The position numbers and the translations under genes are program-made. Below are positions 1 through 7,706 of a stretch of DNA of 64,000 nucleotides, piece by piece. Source of the DNA: Miltoncostaea sp963771025 (GTDB lineage: Bacteria > Actinomycetota > Thermoleophilia > Miltoncostaeales > Miltoncostaeaceae); the NCBI GenBank assembly GCA_963771025.1, contig CAVYRL010000002.1:186001-250000 (forward strand). Direction: 5' to 3'. Under the pieces are notes generated by a model. The model saw nothing but the letters and a program-made list of their open reading frames with translations, made no database searches and had not been told where the DNA came from. Every line of letters begins with the position of its first letter. The first letter of the stretch is position 1.

Positions 1-46
1 GAAGTCGCTCGCAGACGGGGCCCGCGAGGGCGGGCTCGAGTTCTAG
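1..46 (+). CDS. rplR: 50S ribosomal protein L18, C-terminal end (partial)
   Basis: The first bases read in frame as KSLADGAREGGLEF followed by TAG at 44-46. This matches the usual C-terminus of L18, the 5S rRNA-binding protein of the large subunit. The position directly before rpsE is the standard spc-operon order, which supports the call. Only 14 residues are visible; the gene begins before the window. Confidence 0.85.
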   Translation, partial: KSLADGAREGGLEF

Positions 47-67
47 TTCGTGAGAGGGTGAGCGCGC

Positions 68-655
68 GTGGCTGAGGTACGCCGAGGGGCAAAGATCAAT
101 CCGGACGGACTCGAGCTCAATGAGCGGGTCGTCCAGGTCAACCGTGTCGCGAAGGTCGTCAAGGGCGGCCGGCGTTTCTCGTTCTCCGCACTCGTCGTGG
201 TGGGCAACGAGGTCAACACCGTCGGCGTCGGGCACGGCAAGGCCAAAGAGGTCCCGGTCGCGATCCAGAAGGCTGTCGAGGACGCGAAGAAGAACCTGTT
301 CCGGGTGCCCAAGTACCGGACCACGATCACCCACCAGGTGCTCGGTCGCTCCGGCGCCGGCAAGGTCTTCATGAAGCCGGCGTCCGAGGGTACCGGCGTC
401 ATCGCCGGCGGCGGGGTGCGTGCAGTGCTGGAGCTCGCGGGGATCCGCGACATCCTCACCAAGTCGCTCGGCACCAGCAATCCGGTGAACCTGGTGGCCG
501 CGACCGTCGCGGGGCTCAAGTCCCTGCGCCGCCCGGAGGAGATCGCCGCGCTCCGCGACAAGACGGTGGCCGAGGTCTTCGGCATCGAGTCCGGCTCGGG
601 CGCGCCCGCGACGGAGCCCGTGGCGGCGGTGGCGGCGGCGGCGAGCGCCGAATGA
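68..655 (+). CDS. rpsE: 30S ribosomal protein S5
   Basis: S5 is a small-subunit protein involved in decoding fidelity and assembly. The 195-residue product starts at GTG. It has the S5 N-terminal double-stranded RNA-binding domain (NRVAKVVKGGRRFSFSALVV, about residues 25-45) and the S5 C-terminal domain with GRSGAGKVFMKPA and GTGVIAGGGVRAVLELAGI. An Ala/Val-rich tail closes the protein. It lies 21 nt after rplR and overlaps rpmD by 4 nt (ATGA), so translation is probably coupled. Length and motifs are ordinary for the family. Confidence 0.97.
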   Translation: MAEVRRGAKINPDGLELNERVVQVNRVAKVVKGGRRFSFSALVVVGNEVNTVGVGHGKAKEVPVAIQKAVEDAKKNLFRVPKYRTTITHQVLGRSGAGKVFMKPASEGTGVIAGGGVRAVLELAGIRDILTKSLGTSNPVNLVAATVAGLKSLRRPEEIAALRDKTVAEVFGIESGSGAPATEPVAAVAAAASAE

Positions 656-840
656 GCCTCCTCACCATCACCCAGGTCCGGTCCGAGATCGGCACCCAGA
701 AGCGCCACCGAGGCACGCTGCGCGCCCTCGGCCTGCGCAAGATCGGCCAGACCGTCCAGCACGAGGACTCCCCGCAGCTGCAGGGAATGCTCCGGATGGT
801 GGCCCGCCTCGTCCGTGTGGAGAGTGCCCCGAATGCCTGA
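652..840 (+). CDS. rpmD: 50S ribosomal protein L30
   Basis: This is a 62-residue large-subunit protein. The pattern ITQVRSEIGTQKRHRGTLRALGLRKIGQTV is that of bacterial L30: a lone ferredoxin-like domain with the conserved Arg/Gly-rich turn. The ATG overlaps the rpsE stop by 4 nt and the gene overlaps the likely rplO start by 8 nt. L30 is absent from some bacteria but retained here in its normal spc-operon position. Confidence 0.95.
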   Translation: MSLLTITQVRSEIGTQKRHRGTLRALGLRKIGQTVQHEDSPQLQGMLRMVARLVRVESAPNA

Positions 841-1372
841 GAACGCCGAGATCCCCGAGAGCGCGCCGGAGGACATCCGGCTCGACAAGCTCGCCCCACG
901 TCCCGGCGCCAAGCGCCCCCGCAAGCGGGTCGGCCGCGGCATCGGGTCGGGCACCGGCAAGACCTCCGGTCGCGGCCAGAAGGGCCTCGGCTCGCGCGCC
1001 GGCGGCGGTGTGCGCCCCGGTTACCAGGGCGGGCAGATGCCTGTGTACATGCAGCAGGGCAAGCTCCGCGGCTCCAACCGCAAGATGTCGATGCCGATGG
1101 GTCCGTTCCGGACGCACTCGGTTCCGGTCAACGTCGGCCGCCTGTCGGAGGTGTTCGAGGCGGGCGCGACGGTCGATCCGGAGGCCATGGCCGCGAAGGG
1201 GCTCGTGAAGAACAACGCGAACCGCGATTGGCCGGTCAAGGTCCTCGCCTCGGGCGAGATCGACCGCGCGCTGACGGTGAGGGCGCACGCCGTGTCCGCC
1301 GCGGCCCGTGTCAAGATCGAGGCGGCGGGCGGGACCGTGGAGATCATCGGCGAGGCAGCAACGACCGAGTAG
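833..1372 (+). CDS. rplO: 50S ribosomal protein L15
   Basis: L15 is a late-assembling 50S protein. The product (179 aa from this ATG) shows the basic Gly-rich N-terminal extension (KRPRKRVGRGIGSGTGKTSG) that threads into 23S rRNA, then the globular L15/L18e domain (ANRDWPVKVLASGEIDRALTV). I chose ATG 833, reading MPENAEIPES. An upstream GTG at 815 would add six residues but lies deeper inside rpmD. The gene precedes secY by 6 nt. Confidence 0.95.
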   Translation: MPENAEIPESAPEDIRLDKLAPRPGAKRPRKRVGRGIGSGTGKTSGRGQKGLGSRAGGGVRPGYQGGQMPVYMQQGKLRGSNRKMSMPMGPFRTHSVPVNVGRLSEVFEAGATVDPEAMAAKGLVKNNANRDWPVKVLASGEIDRALTVRAHAVSAAARVKIEAAGGTVEIIGEAATTE

Positions 1373-1378
1373 GTAGGG

Positions 1379-2641
1379 ATGCTGAAGTCCATCCTCACTT
1401 CGCTGCGCTCCCCGGAGCTTCGTAAGAAGCTCCTCTTCACGGCGTTCATCCTCGCCGTGTACCGGTTCGGCTCCTACGTGCCGACGCCGGGGGTCAACCT
1501 CGACGCCCTCCAGGCGGCGATCGACCAGCGCGGCAGCCGCCTGCTCGACTTCCTCAACCTCTTCGCCGGCGGCGCGCTGACCCGGTTCGCGGTGTTCGCG
1601 CTCGGCATCATGCCGTACATCACGGCGAGCATCATCCTGCAGCTGATGACCGTCGTCATCCCGACGCTCGAGCGCCTCCAGAAGGAGGGCGAGAGCGGCC
1701 AGCAGAAGATCACCCAGTACACGCGGTACTTCACCGTGGTGCTGGCCCTGCTGCAGTCGATGGCCTACGTCCTCTACTTCCGCTCTCAGGATGCGCTGCC
1801 CGGTTTCAGCCCCGGCCGCTTCTACCTGATCGTGCTCTCGGTGACGACGGGCACCGTGCTGCTGATGTGGCTCGGCGAGCTCATCACCCAGCGCGGCGTG
1901 GGCAACGGCATCTCGTTGCTGATCTTCGCGAGCATCGTGTCCTCGGTGCCCGACGCGGTGAGCGGTTGGCTGACGCTGCCGCCGGTGTCGCAGGTGCTGA
2001 TCGTGCTCATCGCGCTGACGGTCGTCGTGGCGGTCGTGTTCATCAACGAGGGCCAGCGGCGCATCCCGATCCAGTACGCGAAACGCGTCGTCGGACGCCG
2101 CATGACCTCCGGCGGAACCACCTACATGCCCCTGCGCGTGAACATGGCCGGGGTGATTCCCGTGATCTTCGCGTCGTCCGTCGTGATCCTGCCGCCGACC
2201 CTGGCGGAGCTGGCCGGTCGAGGATCCTTCTTCCAGCGGATCTCCGACTTCCTGGCGCCGGGCTCGTGGTACTACATCATCTTCGAAGCGCTGCTGATCA
2301 TCCTCTTCACCTACTTCTACACAGCGGTGCAGTTCAACCCGGTCGAACAGGCGGACAACCTCAAGAAGTACGGCGGGTTCATCCCCGGCGTCCGCCCGGG
2401 CAGACCGACCGCGGTCTACCTCGATCGCGTCCTCACGCGGCTCACGCTCCCGGGGGCGATCTATCTCGCGATCATCGCCGAGCTGCCCAACATCATCTTC
2501 CGCTACCTCCCGGACACGAACGTGTTCTTCGGGGTGCTCGGAGGAACGTCGATCCTGATCGTCGTGGGCGTCGCCCTCGACACAATGCGCCAGATGGAGG
2601 CCCAGCTGATGATGCGTTCGTATGAAGGGTTCCTGAAATAG
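1379..2641 (+). CDS. secY: Protein translocase subunit SecY
   Basis: SecY is the channel-forming subunit of the Sec translocon in the cytoplasmic membrane. The 420-residue product has about ten hydrophobic helices. Family hallmarks include the plug/TM2 region (FAGGALTRFAVFALGIMPYI), the loop YAKRVVGRRMTSGG and the C-terminal YLDRVLTRLTLPGAIYLA. An SD-like GTAGGG lies immediately before the ATG. The stop codon TAG at 2639-2641 overlaps the apparent start of adk, suggesting coupled translation. Confidence 0.97.
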   Translation: MLKSILTSLRSPELRKKLLFTAFILAVYRFGSYVPTPGVNLDALQAAIDQRGSRLLDFLNLFAGGALTRFAVFALGIMPYITASIILQLMTVVIPTLERLQKEGESGQQKITQYTRYFTVVLALLQSMAYVLYFRSQDALPGFSPGRFYLIVLSVTTGTVLLMWLGELITQRGVGNGISLLIFASIVSSVPDAVSGWLTLPPVSQVLIVLIALTVVVAVVFINEGQRRIPIQYAKRVVGRRMTSGGTTYMPLRVNMAGVIPVIFASSVVILPPTLAELAGRGSFFQRISDFLAPGSWYYIIFEALLIILFTYFYTAVQFNPVEQADNLKKYGGFIPGVRPGRPTAVYLDRVLTRLTLPGAIYLAIIAELPNIIFRYLPDTNVFFGVLGGTSILIVVGVALDTMRQMEAQLMMRSYEGFLK

Positions 2642-3300
2642 CCCGGCTCATCCTGCTCGGACCGCCCGGGGCCGGGAAGGGAACGCAGGCCGAACGGCTG
2701 CGCGACGAGTACAAGCTGGAGCACCTCGCGACCGGCGACCTGCTGCGCGCGGCGGTCGCCGCCGACACCGACCTCGGTCGCGAGGCCAAGCGGTACATGA
2801 ACGCCGGCGAGCTCGTCCCCGACGCCGTCGTGGTCGGGATGATCCGCGACCGCCTCTCCGAGAATCCGGAGGGCAACTTCCTGCTCGACGGCTTCCCGCG
2901 CTCCGTGCCCCAGGCGGACGCGCTCGATCGGACGCTCGCGGATCTGAACTTCCCGCTGGACGGCGTCATCTCGATCGCCGTGCCCAGCGACGAGCTCGTG
3001 CGCCGGCTCGCCGGCCGCTGGATCTGCCGCCGCTGTGGGCGCTCGTTCCACGAGGTCTTCAACCCGTACGACGACTCGGTGTGCCCGAGCGGCGACGGGA
3101 CCCAGAAGTGCGATCTCTACCAGCGCGATGACGACAAGCCCGAGACCGTGATGAACCGGCTGTCCGTGTACGCGGAGCAGACCGCTCCGCTGATCGACTA
3201 CTACCGCGCGCGCGGCCTCCTGCGAGAGGTGGACGGCGAGCGCACGCCCGACGAGGTCTATGCCCAGATCGTCACGCACATCCCGCCGCCGCCCGACTAG
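2638..3300 (+). CDS. adk: Adenylate kinase (apparent ATA start)
   Basis: Adenylate kinase catalyses ATP + AMP = 2 ADP in the cytoplasm. The frame reads (I)ARLILLGPPGAGKGTQAERL, so the first beta strand and P-loop lie at the very N-terminus. Further motifs are the AMP-binding TGDLLR, the GFPRSVPQA loop and a long LID with CRRC and two later cysteines that may bind zinc. The product is about 220 aa, normal for long-type Adk. The preceding in-frame stop is TGA at 2623-2625. Between it and the P-loop there is no ATG, GTG or TTG; the codon at the Met position is ATA (2638-2640), overlapping the secY TAG. A conventional start (ATG 2797) would delete the P-loop and is not credible. The choice is therefore a true ATA start or a one-base error. 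Confidence 0.9.
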   Translation: MARLILLGPPGAGKGTQAERLRDEYKLEHLATGDLLRAAVAADTDLGREAKRYMNAGELVPDAVVVGMIRDRLSENPEGNFLLDGFPRSVPQADALDRTLADLNFPLDGVISIAVPSDELVRRLAGRWICRRCGRSFHEVFNPYDDSVCPSGDGTQKCDLYQRDDDKPETVMNRLSVYAEQTAPLIDYYRARGLLREVDGERTPDEVYAQIVTHIPPPPD

Positions 3301-3307
3301 GCGCGCC

Positions 3308-4081
3308 GTGTCGTCCGCCCCGCGTGGGCCCGTGCCGAAGACCGCGGCCGAGATCGAGGCCATGGCCGAGGCGGGCGCCGTGCTGGCGCGGTGCCACGAC
3401 CTGATGGCGGCCGAGGTCGAGGTCGGCGTCACGACCGCCGACCTCGACCACGTCGCGGAGGAGTACATCCTCTCGCAGGGGGCCATCCCGGCCTTCAAGG
3501 GCTACCCCGGCGTGACGCCGTTCCCGGCGTCGATATGCCCGTCGGTCAACGACCAGGTGGTGCACGCCATCCCCGGCGCGTATGCGCTGCGCGACGGCGA
3601 TGTCCTCTCCATCGACTGCGGCGTGGTGCTCGACGGCTGGGTCGCCGACGCCGCGCGCACCTACGCGGTCGGCGCCGTCACGCCGATCGCCTCGCGGCTC
3701 ATCGAGTCCACCCGCGCCTCCCTCGATCGCGGCATCGCGGCCTGCGTCGTGGGCAACCACGTCGGGGACATCGGCCACGCGGTTCAGGCCGAGGTGGAGG
3801 CGGCCGGTTTCGCCGTCGTCCAGAGCCTTGTCGGGCATGGCGTGGGGCGCTCCATGCACGAGGAGCCGCAGGTGCCCAACTACGGCCGCCCCGGCTCGGG
3901 GCCCGAGCTGCGCGAGGGCTACGTGATCGCCATCGAGCCGATGGTCAACGCCGGCCGCCACGAGGTGATGCTGGCCGAGGACGGCTGGACGATCGCCACC
4001 AAGGACGGCAGCCTCTCCGCGCACTGGGAGCACACCGTCGCCGTGACCGCCGACGGCCCGAGGATCCTCACACTGGCCTGA
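3308..4081 (+). CDS. map: Methionine aminopeptidase, type I
   Basis: Map removes the initiator Met from nascent proteins using a two-metal site. All expected ligands are visible: His in VVHAIPG, two Asp in LSIDCGVVLDGWVADAARTY, His in VGHGVGRSMHEEP, Glu in AIEPM and Glu in HWEHTVAV. GTG 3308 gives a 257-residue protein, normal for a type I enzyme without an N-terminal zinc domain. An alternative GTG lies at 3332. It follows adk by 7 nt in the usual order. The gene expected next, infA, is missing. Confidence 0.95.
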   Translation: MSSAPRGPVPKTAAEIEAMAEAGAVLARCHDLMAAEVEVGVTTADLDHVAEEYILSQGAIPAFKGYPGVTPFPASICPSVNDQVVHAIPGAYALRDGDVLSIDCGVVLDGWVADAARTYAVGAVTPIASRLIESTRASLDRGIAACVVGNHVGDIGHAVQAEVEAAGFAVVQSLVGHGVGRSMHEEPQVPNYGRPGSGPELREGYVIAIEPMVNAGRHEVMLAEDGWTIATKDGSLSAHWEHTVAVTADGPRILTLA

Positions 4082-4112
4082 CGGCGGGGTGCGCGCGGGC
4101 GTGCGGCCGGGT

Positions 4113-4118
4113 TATGGT
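4113..4118 (+). promoter_or_regulatory. Candidate -10 box (TATGGT) for the beta-helix gene
   Basis: TATGGT lies 7 nt before ATG 4126. This fits the actinobacterial TANNNT consensus and would start a transcript at or next to the ATG, giving a leaderless mRNA. No clear -35 is visible. The box lies in the 44-nt gap after map, so the inserted gene may be transcribed apart from the ribosomal operon. Confidence 0.4.
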
Positions 4119-4125
4119 CGCCCCG

Positions 4126-5949
4126 ATGCGCGCATCGCTCAAGGTTCTCCTCGCGTGTATGGCGCTCGGGGCCGTGGTCCCGGCCGCCCACGCGGCGACG
4201 ATCCCGGTGACCACGACATCCGACGTGATCGCCCAGGACGGGCAGTGCTCGCTCCGCGAGGCCCTCTTCGCGTCACGCGGCGACAATGCGTTCCAGGGCT
4301 GCCCGGCCGGCACATCGGGGTTGGACGAGATCCGGCTGCCGGCTGGCACCCTCGTCATGGCCGCGGCCACGGCGGGCCCCCTGGACGACACGAGCGGCGA
4401 CTTCGACACCGGGCCGCTCAACGCGGTGCGCATCGTGGGCGCGGGCACGAGCGCGACGATCATCGACGCCGCGGGCGTCGACCGGGGCTTCCGCGTCTAC
4501 CCGGGCGCCAGCCTGACCCTTCAGGACCTCACCGTCCGGGGTGGCCACTCTGCCGCCGGGGCCAACGGGGGCGCAGTCTTCAACCAGGGGACGCTCGTCG
4601 CCGTGCGCGTCAGCTTCGAGGGCAACTCGGCCGGGGCGGCGACCGGGATCGTCGAGCCCGGAGGGGGCGGCGGCGCGATCTGGAGCGGCGGGCCGGCGAA
4701 TCTCACCGTCCTGATCGCCGAGAGCGTCTTCCGCGGCAACGCGGCGGGGGCGGGCGGAGACGGACGCTTCCTGAGTCCGGTTTCGCTCGCGACCGGCGGG
4801 TCCGGCGGCGGCGGCGGCGCGATCCTGATCGAGTCGGGGGTCGCCGAGGTTTCCGCCACGACGTTCGCCGGCAACAGGGCGGGCGACGGCGGCGCCGGGG
4901 TGAGCGGCGGCGGCGGCGCGGCCGCCGAGGGCGTCGGCGGCGACGGGGGCGCGATCGCGGTGGCCGGCTCGGCGAGCGTGAGTGTGACCAACAGCACCTT
5001 CGCCGGCAACGCGGCCGGGGGCACCGGAGCGAGTCCCTTCCCCCAGAACAGGCTCGGCGGCGAGGGCGGCGCGGCGGCGGCCCGGTCCGGCGCGAGCCTG
5101 CGCATCACATGGTTGACGTTCGCCGGCAACACCCTCAGCCCGCAGGCGGCGGCCGGCGGCCCTCGAGCGGTCACGGGCGGCCAGGTGAGCGCCTCGATCG
5201 TGGCGGACGGCGCTCCCGCGTGCCGCCTTTCGGCTCCCGCCGGCCTCGCGAACGTGGTCCTCCCCGGCGACGGCAGCTGTGCCGGGCCCCAGATCACCGG
5301 AGACCCTCGCCTGGGCGCCCTCGCGGCCAACGGCGGCTCCACGCCGACCCTGCTCCCCGGCGCAGGCAGCGTCGCGATCGACGCGCTCGGCGCCGGCCCC
5401 TGCCCCGGGACCGACCAGCGCGGGTTGCCGCGGCCGGCGCTCGGCGGCTGCGACGCGGGCGCGGTCGAGATCCAGCCCGGCTCGCCCTCGGCGCCCGGCT
5501 CCGGCGCCGTGCCGGCCCCCCGTTCCGCGGCCCGCACGCTGGTCCCCGGCGGCGGCGCGACGCTCCGCAGGATCAGCGGCGTCACCCTCTCGCGCACCGC
5601 GTTCCGGACCAGAGGCAGGAAGCCCCGGGGAACCATCCTCCGCGTGCGCCTCACCGTCGCCTCGCGGCTGGTCCTCACCGTGACGAAGCCCGCCCCAGGC
5701 CGACGCTCCAGGGGCCGCTGCGTGGCCCGGACGAGGAAGCTCGCGGGCAACGCGCGCTGCACCCGGTGGGTGCGGCTCAGGGGCCGCCTCTCCACGGCGG
5801 GGACGGCGGGCCTCAACAGGATCGCCTTCTCGGGCAAGCTCCGCGGCAAGGCCCTCTCCCCGGGCGCCTACAGGTTCGTCCTCACGCTCCCGAAGCTGGG
5901 CGCCGCCAAGCCCGTCGTGACGACCAAGCGCTTCCGCGTCATCCGCTGA
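4126..5949 (+). CDS. Secreted CSLREA-domain parallel beta-helix protein
   Basis: A 607-residue exported protein of unknown function. It has a signal peptide (MRASLKVLLACM to AHA), then a CSLREA motif (DGQCSLREALFASR, about residues 40-55). A Gly/Asn-rich stretch follows with repeated FxGNxAGG units, typical of right-handed beta-helices (about 130-350). The C-terminal domain (about 480-607) is very basic, has two cysteines and ends in a PGAYRFVLTLP-type strand. That last domain type recurs, as far as I know, in secreted proteins of Solirubrobacterales. The gene sits where infA is normally found, between map and rpmJ, which is unusual for a surface protein. ATG 4114 is an alternative start. Confidence 0.8.
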   Translation: MRASLKVLLACMALGAVVPAAHAATIPVTTTSDVIAQDGQCSLREALFASRGDNAFQGCPAGTSGLDEIRLPAGTLVMAAATAGPLDDTSGDFDTGPLNAVRIVGAGTSATIIDAAGVDRGFRVYPGASLTLQDLTVRGGHSAAGANGGAVFNQGTLVAVRVSFEGNSAGAATGIVEPGGGGGAIWSGGPANLTVLIAESVFRGNAAGAGGDGRFLSPVSLATGGSGGGGGAILIESGVAEVSATTFAGNRAGDGGAGVSGGGGAAAEGVGGDGGAIAVAGSASVSVTNSTFAGNAAGGTGASPFPQNRLGGEGGAAAARSGASLRITWLTFAGNTLSPQAAAGGPRAVTGGQVSASIVADGAPACRLSAPAGLANVVLPGDGSCAGPQITGDPRLGALAANGGSTPTLLPGAGSVAIDALGAGPCPGTDQRGLPRPALGGCDAGAVEIQPGSPSAPGSGAVPAPRSAARTLVPGGGATLRRISGVTLSRTAFRTRGRKPRGTILRVRLTVASRLVLTVTKPAPGRRSRGRCVARTRKLAGNARCTRWVRLRGRLSTAGTAGLNRIAFSGKLRGKALSPGAYRFVLTLPKLGAAKPVVTTKRFRVIR

Positions 5950-5975
5950 AACGGGCGCCTGCCGCGTGCTACGAT
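5946..5975 (+). promoter_or_regulatory. Candidate promoter for the rpmJ-rpsM-rpsK-rpsD group
   Basis: CTGAAA (5946-5951) and TACGAT (5970-5975) are separated by 18 nt in the 117-nt gap before rpmJ. A promoter is plausible because the secreted-protein gene upstream separates these ribosomal genes from the rest of the operon. The -35 match is only moderate. Confidence 0.3.
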
Positions 5976-6066
5976 TCCGGACCGCTCGTGGGAGAGGTCC
6001 CGCGAGATTGCCCGCGCCCAGCGTCGTCCCGGAATCGTCCGGTCAACCGGTTCCAGGGGATGAGTT

Positions 6067-6180
6067 GTGAAGGTCCGAGCATCCGTGAAGCCCATCTGCG
6101 AGAAGTGCCGTGTCATCAAGCGTCACGGCAAGCTCCTCGTCATCTGCACCAACCCCCGCCACAAGCAGACGCAGGGCTGA
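6067..6180 (+). CDS. rpmJ: 50S ribosomal protein L36
   Basis: This 37-residue gene begins at GTG. It reads MKVRASVKPICEKCRVIKRH, then GKLLVICTNPRHKQTQG. The Cys-x2-Cys ... Cys ... His set is the zinc-binding form of L36. Its stop TGA shares one base with the rpsM ATG (TGATG). The normal upstream neighbour infA is absent. Confidence 0.95.
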   Translation: MKVRASVKPICEKCRVIKRHGKLLVICTNPRHKQTQG

Positions 6181-6551
6181 TGGCGCGCATCGCCGGAGTC
6201 AACATCCCGCGCGAGAAGCGCATCGAGATCGGCCTCACCTACGTCTACGGCATCGGCCGTCCCACGGCCAACAAGGTGCTGGAGCAGACGGGCATCAACC
6301 GCGACACCTACGTCCGAGACCTCACCGAGGAAGAGGTGGGGCGTCTCCGCGACGTCATCGAGAAGACGCTGATCGTCGAGGGTGACCTCCGTCGCGAGCG
6401 TTCGAACGACATGAAGAGACTGATGGAGATCGGCTGCTACCGCGGCCTGCGCCACCGGCGCGGGCTGCCCGTGCGCGGGCAGCGCACGAAGACCAATGCC
6501 CGGACGCGCAAGGGGCCCAAGCGCACCGTCGGTAAGCAGCGCAAGGGCTAA
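6180..6551 (+). CDS. rpsM: 30S ribosomal protein S13
   Basis: S13 sits in the head of the 30S subunit, contacting P-site tRNA and bridging to the 50S. The 123-residue product has the H2TH region (IGLTYVYGIGRPTANKVL) and the conserved RGLRHRRGLPVRGQRTKTNARTRKG tail in two halves: RGLRHRRGLPVRGQ then RTKTNARTRKG. The ATG overlaps the rpmJ stop by one base. Length and motifs are ordinary. Confidence 0.97.
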   Translation: MARIAGVNIPREKRIEIGLTYVYGIGRPTANKVLEQTGINRDTYVRDLTEEEVGRLRDVIEKTLIVEGDLRRERSNDMKRLMEIGCYRGLRHRRGLPVRGQRTKTNARTRKGPKRTVGKQRKG

Positions 6552-6585
6552 GGACCGAGATCCCCGAAGAGGACTGAGGAGCGCG

Positions 6586-6984
6586 TTGGCACGCCAGAAA
6601 GTGACCCGTGGTCGTACCCGTCGTCGTACGCGGAAGAACATCCCCGTCGGCAACGCCCACATCAAGACGTCGTTCAACAACACGATCGTGACCCTGACCG
6701 ACAAGCAGGGCAACGTGATCGCGTGGGAGACCGCGGGATCGGCCGGCTTCAAGGGCTCGCGCAAGAGCACGCCGTTCGCCGCCCAGGTCACCGCCGACTC
6801 GGCGGCCCGCAAGGGCATGGAGCACGGCCTGCAGAAGGTCAACGTCTACGTGAAGGGCCCGGGCTCGGGTCGCGAGACGGCGATCCGCTCGCTCCAGGCC
6901 GCCGGCATCGAGGTCGCCTCGGTGACCGACGTCTCGCCGGTGCCGCACAACGGCTGCCGCCCGCGCAAGCGGCGGAGGGTCTAG
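6586..6984 (+). CDS. rpsK: 30S ribosomal protein S11
   Basis: S11 forms part of the 30S platform. TTG 6586 follows a GAGGA Shine-Dalgarno by 5 nt and gives a 132-residue protein. The start MARQKVTRGRTRRRTRKNIP is typical. The core (NNTIVTLTDKQGNVIAWETAG) and the C-terminus (VPHNGCRPRKRRRV) are diagnostic. A further upstream ATG in the same frame runs through the end of rpsM and was rejected. Confidence 0.96.
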   Translation: MARQKVTRGRTRRRTRKNIPVGNAHIKTSFNNTIVTLTDKQGNVIAWETAGSAGFKGSRKSTPFAAQVTADSAARKGMEHGLQKVNVYVKGPGSGRETAIRSLQAAGIEVASVTDVSPVPHNGCRPRKRRRV

Positions 6985-6986
6985 GC

Positions 6987-7589
6987 ATGGCGCGCTACAC
7001 CGGTCCGGCGATCAAGCAGTCGCGCCGTGAGGGCGTCGCCCTCACCGACAAGGCGCAGAAGTACCTCGACCGGCGCCCGTACCCCCCGGGGGAGCACGGC
7101 CGCGGCCGCATCCGTCAGAGCGAGTACCTGCTCCAGCTTCGCGAGAAGCAGAAGACGCGCCGGTTCTACGGTGTGCTCGAGAAGCAGTTCCGCCGCTACT
7201 ACGGCAAGGCGAGCCGCCAGCCGGGCATCACCGGCGAGAACCTCCTGAAGATGCTCGAGATGCGCCTCGACAACGTCGTGTACCGCCTCGGGTTCGCGGC
7301 CACGCGCCGCCAGTCGCGCCAGCTGGTCAATCACGGACACTTCCGGGTCAACGGCCAGAAGGTGAACATCCCCAGCTATCAGGTGAAGGTGGACGACATC
7401 ATCACCGTCAAGCAGGGATCGAACGCCGAGCCGGTCATTCGCGCCGCGACCGAGCTGGTCGCATCCGTGGCGCCCTGGCTCCAGGCCGATTACGACGCCC
7501 TCAACGGCAAGGTTCTGAAGGCTCCCGAGCGTTCGGAGATCGACACCCCCGTGAGCGAGCAGCTCATCGTGGAGCTCTACTCGAAGTAG
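6987..7589 (+). CDS. rpsD: 30S ribosomal protein S4 (zinc-free form)
   Basis: S4 nucleates 16S rRNA folding and autoregulates the alpha operon in some bacteria. The 200-residue product starts MARYTGPAIKQSRREG and contains the S4 RNA-binding motif (RLDNVVYRLGFAATRRQSRQ, then VNHGHFRVNGQKVNIPSY). There is no cysteine, so this is the C-minus form lacking the N-terminal zinc knuckle. The ATG lies 2 nt after rpsK. Confidence 0.96.
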   Translation: MARYTGPAIKQSRREGVALTDKAQKYLDRRPYPPGEHGRGRIRQSEYLLQLREKQKTRRFYGVLEKQFRRYYGKASRQPGITGENLLKMLEMRLDNVVYRLGFAATRRQSRQLVNHGHFRVNGQKVNIPSYQVKVDDIITVKQGSNAEPVIRAATELVASVAPWLQADYDALNGKVLKAPERSEIDTPVSEQLIVELYSK

Positions 7590-7615
7590 TGACGGCCCGG
7601 CCGGGCGCGATGGCT

Positions 7616-7636
7616 CCACCCGTGACGCGCGGGTGG
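7616..7636 (+). other. Hairpin in the rpsD-rpoA gap
   Basis: CCACCCG (7616-7622) pairs with CGGGTGG (7630-7636) across a 7-nt loop. It lies in the 117-nt gap between rpsD and rpoA, after a shorter GC palindrome near 7593-7605. There is no T-tract, so it may be an mRNA processing or attenuation element rather than a full terminator. Confidence 0.35.
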
Positions 7637-7706
7637 TCGCCGATGCGCAGGCCAATGGACCGCGTCAGTACCACTATCCGGCGGATGCCGGAGAACAGGA
7701 AGTCAC

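Noticed and set aside
43..960. A 305-residue minus-strand frame opposite rpsE-rpmD-rplO
   Set aside because: It is the antisense shadow of three certain ribosomal genes; high GC creates long stop-free frames.
3391..4125. Upstream extension of the beta-helix frame through map
   Set aside because: The reading is Arg/Gly/His-rich out-of-frame translation of map; the signal peptide at 4126 marks the real start.
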